From: Rhizobium chutanense
GTDB lineage: Bacteria; Pseudomonadota; Alphaproteobacteria; Rhizobiales; Rhizobiaceae
Direction of reading: 5' to 3'
Assembly (NCBI RefSeq): GCF_002531935.1
Contig: NZ_NWSV01000023.1
Span: forward strand, 44,824 to 108,823
Length of the DNA: 64,000 nt
Shown: positions 43,258 to 52,950 of the stretch, piece after piece
Layout of the letters: every line of letters starts with the position of its first letter
Position numbering within the stretch: position 1 is the stretch's first letter
The notes under the pieces: model-generated
What the model was told of the DNA's origin: nothing
The model's database searches: none
Seen by the model: only the letters and a program-made list of their open reading frames with translations
Position numbers and translations under genes: made by a program

Positions 43258-44413
43258 TTACCTTCGGCCGGCGCTGCTGATATTCGTTTCGATCGCAATC
43301 GGCGTGGTGGGCTGGAGCGGCCACGTGTTGCTTCTACCCGTCGCGCTGGGGTTTCCGCTTCTGTGGTCGATCTCGCGAACGAGATTAGTGGCGGCACTTG
43401 TCTCCGCCGGATATTTCCTGGCCGCATCACGTGGTTTGCCGCAAGGCGTAGCGGCGTTCTATTCGTCGGACATCTGGCCGGGCCTTCTGCTCTGGCTGTG
43501 TGCGTCTTTGAGCTTCGTTGCCGTGCATACGGTCCTCTGGACGAAGAACAGCGGAGATCGTCCGTTTCGCTATCTTCTGGCGGCCATCATCATGTCGATC
43601 CCGCCATTCGGTATCACGGGCTGGGCTCATCCAGCTACTGCTGCGGGTGCTCTGTTCCCGGGATTGGGATGGTGGGGCCTTGGCTTCATGACAGCTGGCC
43701 TTGCGGGCCTCGTAACCCGCATTTGGCCAGCTGTCGCCATCACCTTCGCAGGCCTTTGGCTGTGGTCCGCCGCATCGTGGACCGAGCCGGGTCTACCCAA
43801 TGGCTGGCTCGGTGTCGACCTCGAATTGGGCGCTTCGCTCGGTCGGGACGCCGGTCTTCACCGCCAGCGTGACCTGATCGCAACGGTGCGGAATGCGGCC
43901 AGCGATGGCGCACGCTTTGTGGTGCTGCCGGAAACTGCGCTCGGTTTCTGGACACCGACCGTGGCGCGGCTTTGGATGAGCGCGTCCGGCGATACCGATG
44001 GGACGGTCATCGCCGGTGCCACGGTGCTCGATGCCGCCGGCTACGACAATGTCCTCGTCGCGATCGATAGGAAGGGCGAAAGCAGCATCCTCTATCGCGA
44101 ACGCATGCCGGTCCCCGGCTCGATGTGGCAGCCGTGGCGATCCTGGTTCGGAGAAAGTGGTGGCGCCAGGGCAGATTTCTTCGCAAACCCGGTCGTTTCC
44201 GTTGGTGCCAGCCGGGCGGCCCCGCTGATCTGCTACGAACAACTGATCGTTTGGCCGATCCTCCAGTCCATGCTCCACCATCCCGATCTCGTCGTTGCCG
44301 TCGGAAACGGATGGTGGACCGAAGGGACGTCGATCGTCGCCATTCAGCGCGCCGCTGCCACCGCATGGGCAAAGCTCTTCGCAAAACCGCTTGTTATTGC
44401 CTTCAACACCTGA
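43247..44413 (+). CDS. traB: Conjugal transfer protein TraB (nitrilase-like membrane protein)
   Basis: A 388-aa protein with an N-terminal half of five to six hydrophobic helices (ALLIFVSIAIGVVGWSGHVL onward) and a carbon-nitrogen hydrolase domain like apolipoprotein N-acyltransferase. The predicted active-site Glu is in RFVVLPETALGFW and the Cys in PLICYEQLIVWP. The position usually held by Lys reads YRERMPVPGSMW. Ti TraB increases transfer efficiency; mechanism unknown. I chose the ATG at 43247, overlapping the end of traF, since the upstream part is in traF coding sequence. Confidence 0.88.
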   Translation: MCRDYLRPALLIFVSIAIGVVGWSGHVLLLPVALGFPLLWSISRTRLVAALVSAGYFLAASRGLPQGVAAFYSSDIWPGLLLWLCASLSFVAVHTVLWTKNSGDRPFRYLLAAIIMSIPPFGITGWAHPATAAGALFPGLGWWGLGFMTAGLAGLVTRIWPAVAITFAGLWLWSAASWTEPGLPNGWLGVDLELGASLGRDAGLHRQRDLIATVRNAASDGARFVVLPETALGFWTPTVARLWMSASGDTDGTVIAGATVLDAAGYDNVLVAIDRKGESSILYRERMPVPGSMWQPWRSWFGESGGARADFFANPVVSVGASRAAPLICYEQLIVWPILQSMLHHPDLVVAVGNGWWTEGTSIVAIQRAAATAWAKLFAKPLVIAFNT

Positions 44414-44429
44414 CTGCCCAGGAGACATC

Positions 44430-45044
44430 ATGCTCGACGCCGCCCTGATAAAAGAATGCGCAGACCCCTCCCTCAAGCCCGCGATAATAGAGCAGTTCGT
44501 GATGGCAGCGGGCTCGGATGATCCCCTCGCTGTTACCGTTAAATCGGGCGGCCGATTGATACTCGTTCCGAAAGCGGCTTCGACTGAGGAGGCGATGGCG
44601 ATCGTGCGCCAATACGCTGGTCAGGCCGTCGTCCGCGTCGGCCTGACGCAGTTTCCCGCAGGCGTTGGAGTCAAGGAAGCGACCGATTTGAAGCCCGATC
44701 TAGTCGACCCCTGCCAGAACCTTCGCAAAGGCACGGCGATGTTCGCCAAGGTCCTCAGGATCGTTGCGAGATGGTATGGCAACCCCACGAGCAAAGACGT
44801 CTTCCCGCAGATTTTCGAGGATGCGATTTACGCATGGAAGACCGGTGAGTTCGAGGGCGTGAGCGTGTTTCAGGCGGAGGATCCGGGAACACCGGTTGGT
44901 GTTTCGCAGCAAAGTAGAGAGAAGATCCCCGCCGAGGAGGAGGACGCTGACGCGGAATCAAGAGAGGAACAGCCAGAGGCGGAGCAGGATGCTGGGCGCG
45001 CGGGGATACGGATCGATCTGTCGCGCATTGGTGGTCAGCAATAG
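44430..45044 (+). CDS. traH: Conjugal transfer protein TraH
   Basis: A 204-aa Ti-type TraH. MLDAALIKECADPSLKPAII, then EAMAIVRQYAGQAVVRVGLTQFPAG and GTAMFAKVLRIVARWYGNPT are characteristic. The C-terminal ~50 residues are Glu-rich and end with IRIDLSRIGGQQ. GGAGA precedes the ATG at 44430. It completes the traAFBH operon. The role is accessory; it also resembles the VirB1-region TraH-like proteins only by name. Confidence 0.85.
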   Translation: MLDAALIKECADPSLKPAIIEQFVMAAGSDDPLAVTVKSGGRLILVPKAASTEEAMAIVRQYAGQAVVRVGLTQFPAGVGVKEATDLKPDLVDPCQNLRKGTAMFAKVLRIVARWYGNPTSKDVFPQIFEDAIYAWKTGEFEGVSVFQAEDPGTPVGVSQQSREKIPAEEEDADAESREEQPEAEQDAGRAGIRIDLSRIGGQQ

Positions 45045-45092
45045 CATTGAGTTCGTCTCGCCTTGCGAAACGGTTCTCGGCGAGGTGGAATT

Positions 45093-45260
45093 TTAGTTTG
45101 AGTCCAAGGCAGAAAATTAGTGTGAGTCAAACTCATAAAACTAGTGCGACTCAAAGACGCGAAACTAGTGTGACTCAAATGCAGGATATTAGTGTTTGTC
45201 AAAGGCGTCAAATTAGTGCAACAACAAAGCACGGAAGTAGTGGTCCGCTACTCACACACC
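45093..45260. repeat. Seven 24-bp tandem repeats
   Basis: Seven units begin at 45093, 45117, 45141, 45165, 45189, 45213 and 45237, exactly 24 bp apart. The first 15 bases follow YTAGTGTGASTCAAA, while the remaining nine vary except for a terminal AAA tendency. Units 6 and 7 are degenerate. The array fills the gap between traH and the Fic gene start at 45277. Confidence 0.85.
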
Positions 45261-45276
45261 GTCGCCGGAGGCCAAC

Positions 45277-46842
45277 GTGGCGAAACCCAATGAACTGCTC
45301 GCGGCATCCCTGGCTGAACTGAGGGGAGTGACGCAGAACGGCACCCGATCGGTGGTGAAATCCGAAGAGCTCAGCCGTGTCCACCGGGAACGACTACAGG
45401 ACAATGGGTTCCTCGAAGAAATCATGAAGGGCTGGCTGGCGGTGAACTCGCGACCGTCGGCCAACAACAGGATCGATGCGGCCTGGAGCACCGTCTACTG
45501 GGAGTTCGTTGCCAGATACCTGGACGACCGTTTCGCGGGTGAATGGCGACTCTCCGCAGAGGCCTCCGTGGCTCTATGGTCCGAAAACCACTCCATCCCG
45601 GGGCAGGTCATCGTCAGAAGCTCGAAAGCGAACAATCAGCTTGTGAAGCTACCGAGCAATACGTCGCTCTATCTGCTGCGCTCAAAGGAAAACGAGCCCG
45701 CCGAGACGAGAGAACGATTGAGATTGATGCCGATGGAAGAGGCGATCTGCAATCTGTCGCCGGAGTCGTGGAGAACGTCAGCGACCGATGTCATCGCAGT
45801 CATTGGCTCAATCCGCGGAACAAGCACGCTGCTTCAATACCTCCTGGACGGCGGCCGGAGCCACGTTGGCGGTCGCATCGCGGGAGCCCTGCGCCATCTC
45901 GGCAGGACAAGGGACGCGGACACGATCATCAAGACCCTGGAATCGGCGGGCTACAACCCGCACGAGGACAACCCTTTCGACCCGACAGTCGATCTGGTCA
46001 CGCTGGATGCGCGACGAACTCAGGCGCCGTCCGCTACCCGGATCAAGAACCTCTGGGCGAAAATGGGGAAAGACGCCCTCAATCACATCGGATTCGAGCA
46101 AGTGCGGATCAACGACCGGGACGGATATATCGCGGACATTGATGAGCGTTATGTGGCAGACGCCCTGAACTCGCTTTCGATCGAGGGTTACGAGGTGTCG
46201 GAAGAGCTGATCCGGAGGGTACAGGACGGTCAATGGAAACCGGACGAGGACGCGCAGGACTACGAGACCAAGAACGCGCTAGCTGCCAAGGGATACAGAC
46301 TGGCTTTTGAGGAGGTGCGCGATGACATCAGGAAGATCCTTGATGGAGCACCTACCGGCGAACTGCTCGAGGCACGGCACCAGGATTGGTTCCGAGCCAT
46401 GTTCAGCCCTTCGGTAACCGCGGGTATCATCAAGGCGCACCAACTCGCGGGTTACCGATCGCACAATGTCTATCTGCGGGGATCCTCGCATGTCCCCTTA
46501 CCGCCGCATGCAATCGCCGACGCCATGGACGCACTGTTCGAGAGCATATCGGAGGAATCTGATGCGCGCGTGAAGGCAATCCTCGCCCCATTCCTATTCA
46601 CCTATATCCACCCGTTTCCGGACGGGAACGGACGCACGGCGCGCTTTATTATGAATGCGCTTCTTGCCGAGAGCGGAGCGCCGTGGACCGTCATACCTGT
46701 CGCGCGCCGTGACGAGTACATGAACGCCCTGGAAGAGGCGAGCCAGCACGAAAACATCGTGCCTCTCACGAACTTCGTCTCGGAGCTGGTGAACGCGCCA
46801 CCACCATCCACGGAAGCCAAAGCCGCGTGGAAAGACAACTAG
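45277..46842 (+). CDS. Fic family protein with AbiEi-like N-terminal domain
   Basis: A 521-aa protein. The N-terminal ~170 residues (YWEFVARYLDDRFAGEWRLS, SIPGQVIVRSSKANNQLVKLP) resemble the antitoxin-like AbiEi region found in front of many Fic domains. An inhibitory motif NSLSIEGYEVSEE ([S/T]xxxE[G/N]) lies near residue 297. The catalytic FIC motif HPFPDGNGRTAR is intact near residue 446. It is predicted to AMPylate a target when the inhibitory helix is displaced. The start is GTG 45277 with CCGGAGG upstream. It lies directly after the tra operon, behind the 24-bp repeats. Confidence 0.85.
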   Translation: MAKPNELLAASLAELRGVTQNGTRSVVKSEELSRVHRERLQDNGFLEEIMKGWLAVNSRPSANNRIDAAWSTVYWEFVARYLDDRFAGEWRLSAEASVALWSENHSIPGQVIVRSSKANNQLVKLPSNTSLYLLRSKENEPAETRERLRLMPMEEAICNLSPESWRTSATDVIAVIGSIRGTSTLLQYLLDGGRSHVGGRIAGALRHLGRTRDADTIIKTLESAGYNPHEDNPFDPTVDLVTLDARRTQAPSATRIKNLWAKMGKDALNHIGFEQVRINDRDGYIADIDERYVADALNSLSIEGYEVSEELIRRVQDGQWKPDEDAQDYETKNALAAKGYRLAFEEVRDDIRKILDGAPTGELLEARHQDWFRAMFSPSVTAGIIKAHQLAGYRSHNVYLRGSSHVPLPPHAIADAMDALFESISEESDARVKAILAPFLFTYIHPFPDGNGRTARFIMNALLAESGAPWTVIPVARRDEYMNALEEASQHENIVPLTNFVSELVNAPPPSTEAKAAWKDN

Positions 46843-46903
46843 AGTACCCGCTTAAGTCGGCCATATGCGTGGCGCCTGAATGGATGCGGCGCTTAGATAT
46901 CAG

Positions 46904-47026
46904 TCACCGGTCGCGGCGTGTGGCGGAACTCGCGGCATTCCAAGCATGAAGACGGATTTCTGCCAGTAGCGTTGGCCCGATCGTCATGGCATTGCTTGCA
47001 GCCTGCTCCAAGATGTTGTCCATCAT
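46904..47026 (-). CDS. Possible 40-aa protein downstream of DUF982 gene
   Basis: An ATG at 47026 opens MMDNILEQAASNAMTIGPTL followed by LAEIRLHAWNAASSATRRDR. It lies ten bases behind the DUF982 stop on the same strand with a weak GAGGTAA site, so it may be co-translated. Short and without known relatives; could be noise. Confidence 0.3.
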   Translation of the reverse strand: MMDNILEQAASNAMTIGPTLLAEIRLHAWNAASSATRRDR

Positions 47027-47035
47027 CGAATTACC

Positions 47036-47335
47036 TCAGCGTACGTGCGGATCCCTGTCCCGGCGCAGGCGAGACGCGACGATGGCGTTAGTTTCCGGCG
47101 CCAACAGATCGTGCTTTTCAGCAAAGGCGGCAAACAGGCCGCGGGCGGTCTCCGCTTCGATTTCGCCGCGTAGCGCGGCACCACACGCCTTAAGCGCAAC
47201 GGAGTGCGCGTGATCTCTGAGCGCCGCCGGCCACTCGACGAGATGCCGGTACGCATCCATCGCGCTGCGAACCTCCGCCGGAAAGCCGAGTCCGACAAGA
47301 ATAGAAACAGGCTCTTTGAACATATCGGGTTTCAT
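47036..47335 (-). CDS. DUF982 family protein
   Basis: A 99-aa rhizobial DUF982 protein: FKEPVSILVGLGFPAEVRSAM, AYRHLVEWPAALRDHAHSVAL, and AALRGEIEAETARGLFAAFA follow the family pattern. The function is unknown; copies are numerous on rhizobial replicons and often lie near stress genes. AAGGAGAG precedes the ATG. It is downstream of an hsp20 gene on the same strand. Confidence 0.85.
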   Translation of the reverse strand: MKPDMFKEPVSILVGLGFPAEVRSAMDAYRHLVEWPAALRDHAHSVALKACGAALRGEIEAETARGLFAAFAEKHDLLAPETNAIVASRLRRDRDPHVR

Positions 47336-47404
47336 TGCGCTCTCCTTCCTAACCCGCGATGTTGACGGGCGCCGCCGCAGCGACGCCCTCTTGATGGGTT
47401 CTGC

Positions 47405-47881
47405 TTAAGCGGCCTTCTGCGCTTCGATCTGCGCGGGAGGAGCCGACGGCTCAAGAGTCGCCGCAGTCTCGATGGCGATTTTTCGCGGCTTCATTTCCTC
47501 CGGAACCTCACGAACGAGATCCACGGAAAGCAGACCGTTCTTTAGATCCGCTCCGTTCACCCTGACATGGTCGGCGAGCTCGAACCGGTGTTCGAACGGC
47601 CGGCCGGCTATGCCGCGATGAAGGTAGGCTTCGGTAGCCGCCTCTTGCTCTTTGCCGGTCACGGTCAGAAGGTTGGACTGGAATGTTATGTCGAGATCGT
47701 CCTGGGCGAAACCTGCCACCGCTATCGAGATCCGATAGCTGTCATCGCCAGTCTTGACAATGTCATAGGGCGGCCAGTCGTTAATCGAGCGGGCGCGCTG
47801 AGCATTTTCGAGAAGATTGAAGACCCGATCGAAACCGACGCTGGATCGGAACAGCGGTGCATAGTCGTAGGATGTTGCCAT
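47405..47881 (-). CDS. Small heat-shock protein (Hsp20, class A/IbpA type)
   Basis: A 158-aa alpha-crystallin-domain chaperone that holds unfolding proteins. YDYAPLFRSSVGFDRVFNLL starts the class A N-terminus. The core has DIVKTGDDSYRISIAVAGFA, LHRGIAGRPFEHRFELADHV and NGLLSVDLVREVPEEMKPRKI. The start ATG 47881 is eight bases from AAGGAGG; the upstream ATG 47887 is too close. The leader carries a ROSE-type 3' hairpin, so heat-controlled translation is expected. A paralogue is at 55638. Confidence 0.93.
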   Translation of the reverse strand: MATSYDYAPLFRSSVGFDRVFNLLENAQRARSINDWPPYDIVKTGDDSYRISIAVAGFAQDDLDITFQSNLLTVTGKEQEAATEAYLHRGIAGRPFEHRFELADHVRVNGADLKNGLLSVDLVREVPEEMKPRKIAIETAATLEPSAPPAQIEAQKAA

Positions 47882-47950
47882 AGCCATATCCTCCTTGAAG
47901 CAACATGGGTACGGAGCGCCGAAAGATGGCGCTTCCAGCAAGGCCAGCCC
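47882..47950 (-). promoter_or_regulatory. ROSE-like RNA thermometer of hsp20 (minus strand)
   Basis: Just before the start codon the leader reads CCATGTTGCTTCAAGGAGG: a TTGCT anti-Shine-Dalgarno next to AAGGAGG, as in ROSE elements. A GGAAGCGCC/GGCGCTCC stem lies upstream (about 47910-47940). The hsp20 at 55638 has the same arrangement. Confidence 0.7.
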
Positions 47951-48425
47951 TATCCTCAGCGGCTGGCAGCTATCGATTTGGTTTTTGAGAATTTCGGATG
48001 CAAGACCAGCGCCTGAGAAAATTAATCGAACCAGTCGATCGAGCTCATAACTTGCAGCTATATCCCGTACGCCCTCACAAGAGGCGCACGCAGATTGCCA
48101 CCGACGGCCGAACCGCGGAATTCAGAGCCGGCAATCAAACGTGGGCTGCGCAGGAAAACAACGCTTGCCCTTCAACGGCACTATTCAGCGATCTGGTCTT
48201 CGGGCCATCTCTGGTGCTCCGATGCAGTGGCGCTTGAAATCCTCCATCGCTCGTCGAGGCTTTGCCACTCAATTCCATTTTGCAGCTTGGGAGCAATTGG
48301 CTTGCGCGATCCCGACTCGCCTTTGACATCGTCACACGGAGACCGCGATGACGTGCGCCGTGGGCCGAGCTCATCAAGCCTCGGTCGAAAAAAGAGCCAG
48401 GCAACGAAAAATCCGGACTCAAGTC
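47951..48425. other. Stretch without a supported gene
   Basis: Contains the upstream part of the hsp20 leader and probably its promoter. Several short open frames on both strands lack ribosome sites and family similarity. Confidence 0.4.
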
Positions 48426-48698
48426 TCAGTGCAAATTGAACTCGCCTTCAACGCGGCGCCATTCGTTCGGTCCGATCAGGCGCTGATGCGTATAGCGGAC
48501 GGAATGCAGCGGCCCGTCAAGGTTGGTCTGCCAGAAGTCGAGGAACTTCAGCATTTCAGGGAAATCAGGAGCCAGATCGTAATCCTGCCAGACATAAGTC
48601 TGCAGGACGGATTCGAAATCGGGAATGCGGTAGAGGATGTGCGCGGTAGTAAGGCCATAACCGTTGAGCTGACGCTCCAGATCCGATGAAAATCGCAT
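48426..48698 (-). CDS. Usg family protein
   Basis: A 90-aa Usg-like protein: LERQLNGYGLTTAHILYRIP, LQTYVWQDYDLAPDFPEMLK, and GPLHSVRYTHQRLIGPNEWR closely follow the alphaproteobacterial family. The function is not established. GGAGACGAAGC precedes the ATG at 48698; the frame upstream of it lacks similarity. It is divergent from groESL. Confidence 0.88.
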   Translation of the reverse strand: MRFSSDLERQLNGYGLTTAHILYRIPDFESVLQTYVWQDYDLAPDFPEMLKFLDFWQTNLDGPLHSVRYTHQRLIGPNEWRRVEGEFNLH

Positions 48699-48801
48699 GC
48701 TTCGTCTCCGTTTCGTAACAGTCTGAAGGTGGCGCAAATTTTTTCCGCCATCAACGAATTTTTGAACGCTCAAGGCCAGGTTGTTGTTCCTTTCCAGTGT
48801 G

Positions 48802-48828
48802 TTAGCAGCCCTCTCCGAGGAGTGCTAA
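48802..48828. promoter_or_regulatory. CIRCE-like element (HrcA site) upstream of groES
   Basis: TTAGCAGCC-N9-GAGTGCTAA. The right arm is an exact CIRCE half-site; the left arm matches TTAGCACTC at seven of nine positions. HrcA repression of groESL is therefore likely but may be weakened. Confidence 0.75.
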
Positions 48829-48845
48829 TTTTTTCGTTTCGCCCT

Positions 48846-48874
48846 CTTGAAATCGAAAAATCGCAAAACCAGAT
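48846..48874 (+). promoter_or_regulatory. Putative RpoH promoter of groESL
   Basis: CTTGAA (48846-48851), 17-base spacer, CCAGAT (48869-48874), about 100 bp upstream of groES and just after the CIRCE-like element. Confidence 0.5.
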
Positions 48875-48977
48875 CATTTCGCGCAAAAGGCTCGATCGAG
48901 ATTTTGCACCCGCCCGGACTGGTCATCCGGTCCGGCCAGGGGATTAACGTCATCATTTTTGCTCAACGGAGGAAAAC

Positions 48978-49292
48978 ATGTCGTTCCGACCGCTTCATGA
49001 TCGCATTCTCGTCCGCCGGGTCGAATCCGAAGAAAAGACCAAGGGTGGAATCATCATTCCCGACACCGCCAAGGAAAAGCCGCAGGAAGGCGAGGTCATC
49101 GCCGTCGGGCCTGGCGCGCGCAACGAGGCCGGCCAGATCCAGGCGCTCGACGTCAAGGCCGGCGATCGCATCCTCTTCGGCAAATGGTCCGGCACCGAGA
49201 TCAAGATCAATGGCGAGGACCTGCTGATCATGAAGGAAAGCGATGTCATGGGCATCATCGAAGCCCAGGTCCAGCAGAAGAAAGCTGCCTGA
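48978..49292 (+). CDS. groES: Co-chaperonin GroES
   Basis: A 104-aa GroES. FRPLHDRILVRRVESEEKTKGGIIIPDTAKEKPQEG (mobile loop GGIIIPDTA) and GDRILFGKWSGTEIKINGED are family hallmarks. It caps GroEL during ATP-driven folding in the cytoplasm. CGGAGGA lies nine bases before the ATG. It is 60 bp ahead of groEL, with CIRCE and RpoH-type signals upstream. As a plasmid copy it supplements chromosomal chaperonins. Confidence 0.97.
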   Translation: MSFRPLHDRILVRRVESEEKTKGGIIIPDTAKEKPQEGEVIAVGPGARNEAGQIQALDVKAGDRILFGKWSGTEIKINGEDLLIMKESDVMGIIEAQVQQKKAA

Positions 49293-49352
49293 GACGATAA
49301 CCCGCCAATCCAACCCATCAGTCAGATAGCTGCCTATTGAGGAGTTAACGAA

Positions 49353-50981
<1,629 letters not shown>

Positions 50982-50988
50982 GGCCGCC

Positions 50989-51016
50989 GGCCCGCCCTGC
51001 TCTTGAAGGGCGGGCC
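50989..51016 (+). terminator. Hairpin after groEL
   Basis: Perfect 10-bp arms GGCCCGCCCT/AGGGCGGGCC with an 8-base loop, seven bases after the groEL stop. There is no T-run, so partial read-through into the next gene is possible. Confidence 0.6.
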
Positions 51017-51035
51017 TCCAGCAATGGAGGAACAA

Positions 51036-51281
51036 ATGGTTCAAACGATCATCAAGAAGTCGCAAGCGCCGCTTGATTCCCGTGACCTCGAAGTCTGCCG
51101 ACACGTCTTCGATGACCTCAGAACTGTGGCGGACTTGCCTCGCAATTCTGAAGAAGCTGAACGCATCGCGGCAATCGTCGTGGAGCTTTATCGGCAGGGC
51201 GTTCGCAATCCCGAACACCTGAAGACCATGGTTCGGGCCGCGCGCGGACTGTTCGAAAAGCAACCTACCCAGGCCGTGTGA
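51036..51281 (+). CDS. Hypothetical protein downstream of groEL
   Basis: An 81-aa helical protein: VQTIIKKSQAPLDSRDLEVC, NSEEAERIAAIVVELYRQGV, and RNPEHLKTMVRAARGLFEK. No family assigned. GGAGG lies five bases before the ATG at 51036, which favours it over the ATG at 51024. Likely part of the groESL transcript by read-through; similar small ORFs are common in rhizobial stress islands. Confidence 0.6.
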   Translation: MVQTIIKKSQAPLDSRDLEVCRHVFDDLRTVADLPRNSEEAERIAAIVVELYRQGVRNPEHLKTMVRAARGLFEKQPTQAV

Positions 51282-51332
51282 CCATGGGAGAGTCGACAAA
51301 GTCCATTGGTCCTATATCCGTGGAGTCAGAAC

Positions 51333-51752
51333 ATGAGAAAGGAAACTGATAGCAATTCTGCAGCCAAGCATGCCGCAGCAACAATCAGCGCCGCGCATCT
51401 GTTGCACCCGGCCATGCATTTCGATCATCCCCGCGACGTGCTGATGGCGGACAATATCAGCAAGGACGAGAAGCGGGCCATTCTGGCCTCATGGGCGTCC
51501 GACGTATGTGCAATCGAATCCATGCCAGCCTGGCGACGCTATCCCGGGACAGAACGGATTGTCTCCTATGATGAGGTTCTTGCGACCTTGAAGGCTCTCG
51601 ATGGTGACGATCAAAACACGTCAGCGCAAAAGCAGACGGCTTCCGTCAATGACAGCCAAAGCCGCCGCCGTAGATCGCTGTCGCACCGATCCGGCGGCTT
51701 CGGTCTGTGCAGCTACTGGAAACGAGGACTCAGACAACCATTCGAGATCTAA
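51333..51752 (+). CDS. Hypothetical protein of rhizobial stress islands
   Basis: A 139-aa protein. The core HFDHPRDVLMADNISKDEKRAILASWASDVCAIES, read in parts, resembles the C-terminal segment of the 252-aa protein at 56781 (VALDPTLSIEAKRSILMNWA), suggesting a shared short domain. SYDEVLATLKALDGD follows, and the last 40 residues are low-complexity. GGAG precedes the ATG at 51333. Function unknown. Confidence 0.6.
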   Translation: MRKETDSNSAAKHAAATISAAHLLHPAMHFDHPRDVLMADNISKDEKRAILASWASDVCAIESMPAWRRYPGTERIVSYDEVLATLKALDGDDQNTSAQKQTASVNDSQSRRRRSLSHRSGGFGLCSYWKRGLRQPFEI

Positions 51753-51839
51753 CCGCTCCCCCTGACCGCCGCGTGCCTGTTTCGGACGCGGAGAAGATTT
51801 TTACCGACGACTCTTTGCTCAACTGAGGAGGTTTTGCCG

Positions 51840-52934
51840 ATGAAGATCGCTCAGATCGCGCCGCTCGCCGAAAGCGTTCCGCCGAAGCTCTATGGGGGAA
51901 CGGAGCGGATTGTATCCTATCTCACCGAAGAACTTGTCTCGCAGGGCCACGACGTCACGCTTTTTGCCAGCGGCGACTCCGTCACCGACGCCCGGCTCGT
52001 ATCCTGCGCGGACGTTGCGCTGCGGCTTAACCCGGCGGTCAAGGACCAACTGCCGCATCAGATTGTGATGCTGGAGGAAATTCGGTGCCGCGCGCATGAG
52101 TTTGATGTCCTGCATTTCCATATCGATCTGTTGCATTTCCCGCTGATCCGAAATTTTGCCGACCGCACGCTGACAACCTTGCACGGCCGTCTGGATCTGC
52201 CGGATCTCAAGCCCTTCTACCAGACCTTCGCAGATGTTCCGGTCGTTTCGATCTCCAATGACCAACGTAGGCCTATGCCACCGGTCCATTGGGCGGGAAC
52301 GGTTTACCACGGTCTGCCCACCGGTCTGCTGCCTTTCACGGAAAAGCCAAAGGGCGATTACCTTGCGTTTCTCGGCCGCATTTCGCCGGAAAAGCGACCC
52401 GATCGTGCAATAGAGATCGCGGCAAAAGTCGGCATGCAGCTGAAGATCGCCGCCAAGATCGACAATGCCGACATGGCCTACTGGGAAACGGTCATCGAGC
52501 CGATGATGAAACGTCATTCCAATGTAGAGTTCATCGGCGAGATCGATGAGCATCAGAAAGCAACCTTCCTTGGAAATGCAGGAGCCTTGCTTTTCCCGAT
52601 CGATTGGCCGGAGCCGTTCGGACTGGTGATGATCGAGGCAATGGCCTGCGGCACTCCGGTCGTCGCCTTCGGCTGCGGCTCGGTGCCGGAGGTGATCGAC
52701 AACGGCGTGTCCGGAATTCTGGTCGACAGCGTCACCGACGCGGCCGAGAACGTCGAATGGGCGCTTCGGATGGATCGCCACAAGGTGCGGGCCACGTTCG
52801 AGAAGCGCTTTACCGCGGAAAGGATGGCGTACGACTACCTCGACCTCTACCGTAGCCTACCCGGCGTCCGTTCCAAAGTCGCTCCAGTTCGCCGGTCGAA
52901 CGGGCAGCCGCTCGACTTGCAGCTCGTCGTCTGA
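51840..52934 (+). CDS. Family 4 glycosyltransferase
   Basis: A 364-aa GT-B fold glycosyltransferase. The acceptor-side N-terminus is MKIAQIAPLAESVPPKLYGG with TERIVSYLTEELVSQGHDVT. The donor-side GRISPEKRPDRAIEIAAKVG and the catalytic-site block DWPEPFGLVMIEAMACGTPV (E-x7-E type) are clear. The sugar donor and acceptor are unknown. It is 16 bp upstream of a glycogen-debranching-type enzyme, so both may act on alpha-glucans or trehalose-related storage in stress. GAGGAGG precedes ATG 51840. Confidence 0.9.
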   Translation: MKIAQIAPLAESVPPKLYGGTERIVSYLTEELVSQGHDVTLFASGDSVTDARLVSCADVALRLNPAVKDQLPHQIVMLEEIRCRAHEFDVLHFHIDLLHFPLIRNFADRTLTTLHGRLDLPDLKPFYQTFADVPVVSISNDQRRPMPPVHWAGTVYHGLPTGLLPFTEKPKGDYLAFLGRISPEKRPDRAIEIAAKVGMQLKIAAKIDNADMAYWETVIEPMMKRHSNVEFIGEIDEHQKATFLGNAGALLFPIDWPEPFGLVMIEAMACGTPVVAFGCGSVPEVIDNGVSGILVDSVTDAAENVEWALRMDRHKVRATFEKRFTAERMAYDYLDLYRSLPGVRSKVAPVRRSNGQPLDLQLVV

Positions 52935-52950
52935 GATTTCAGGAGGAGCA

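Noticed and set aside
45093..45260. CRISPR array
   Set aside because: The period is only 24 bp with a 15-bp degenerate conserved part and 9-bp variable part; repeats diverge and no cas genes are present.
45047..45322. Octapeptide-repeat protein over the 24-bp array
   Set aside because: There is no ribosome site, it overlaps the start of the Fic gene, and both strands read through, as expected for any 24-bp period without stops.
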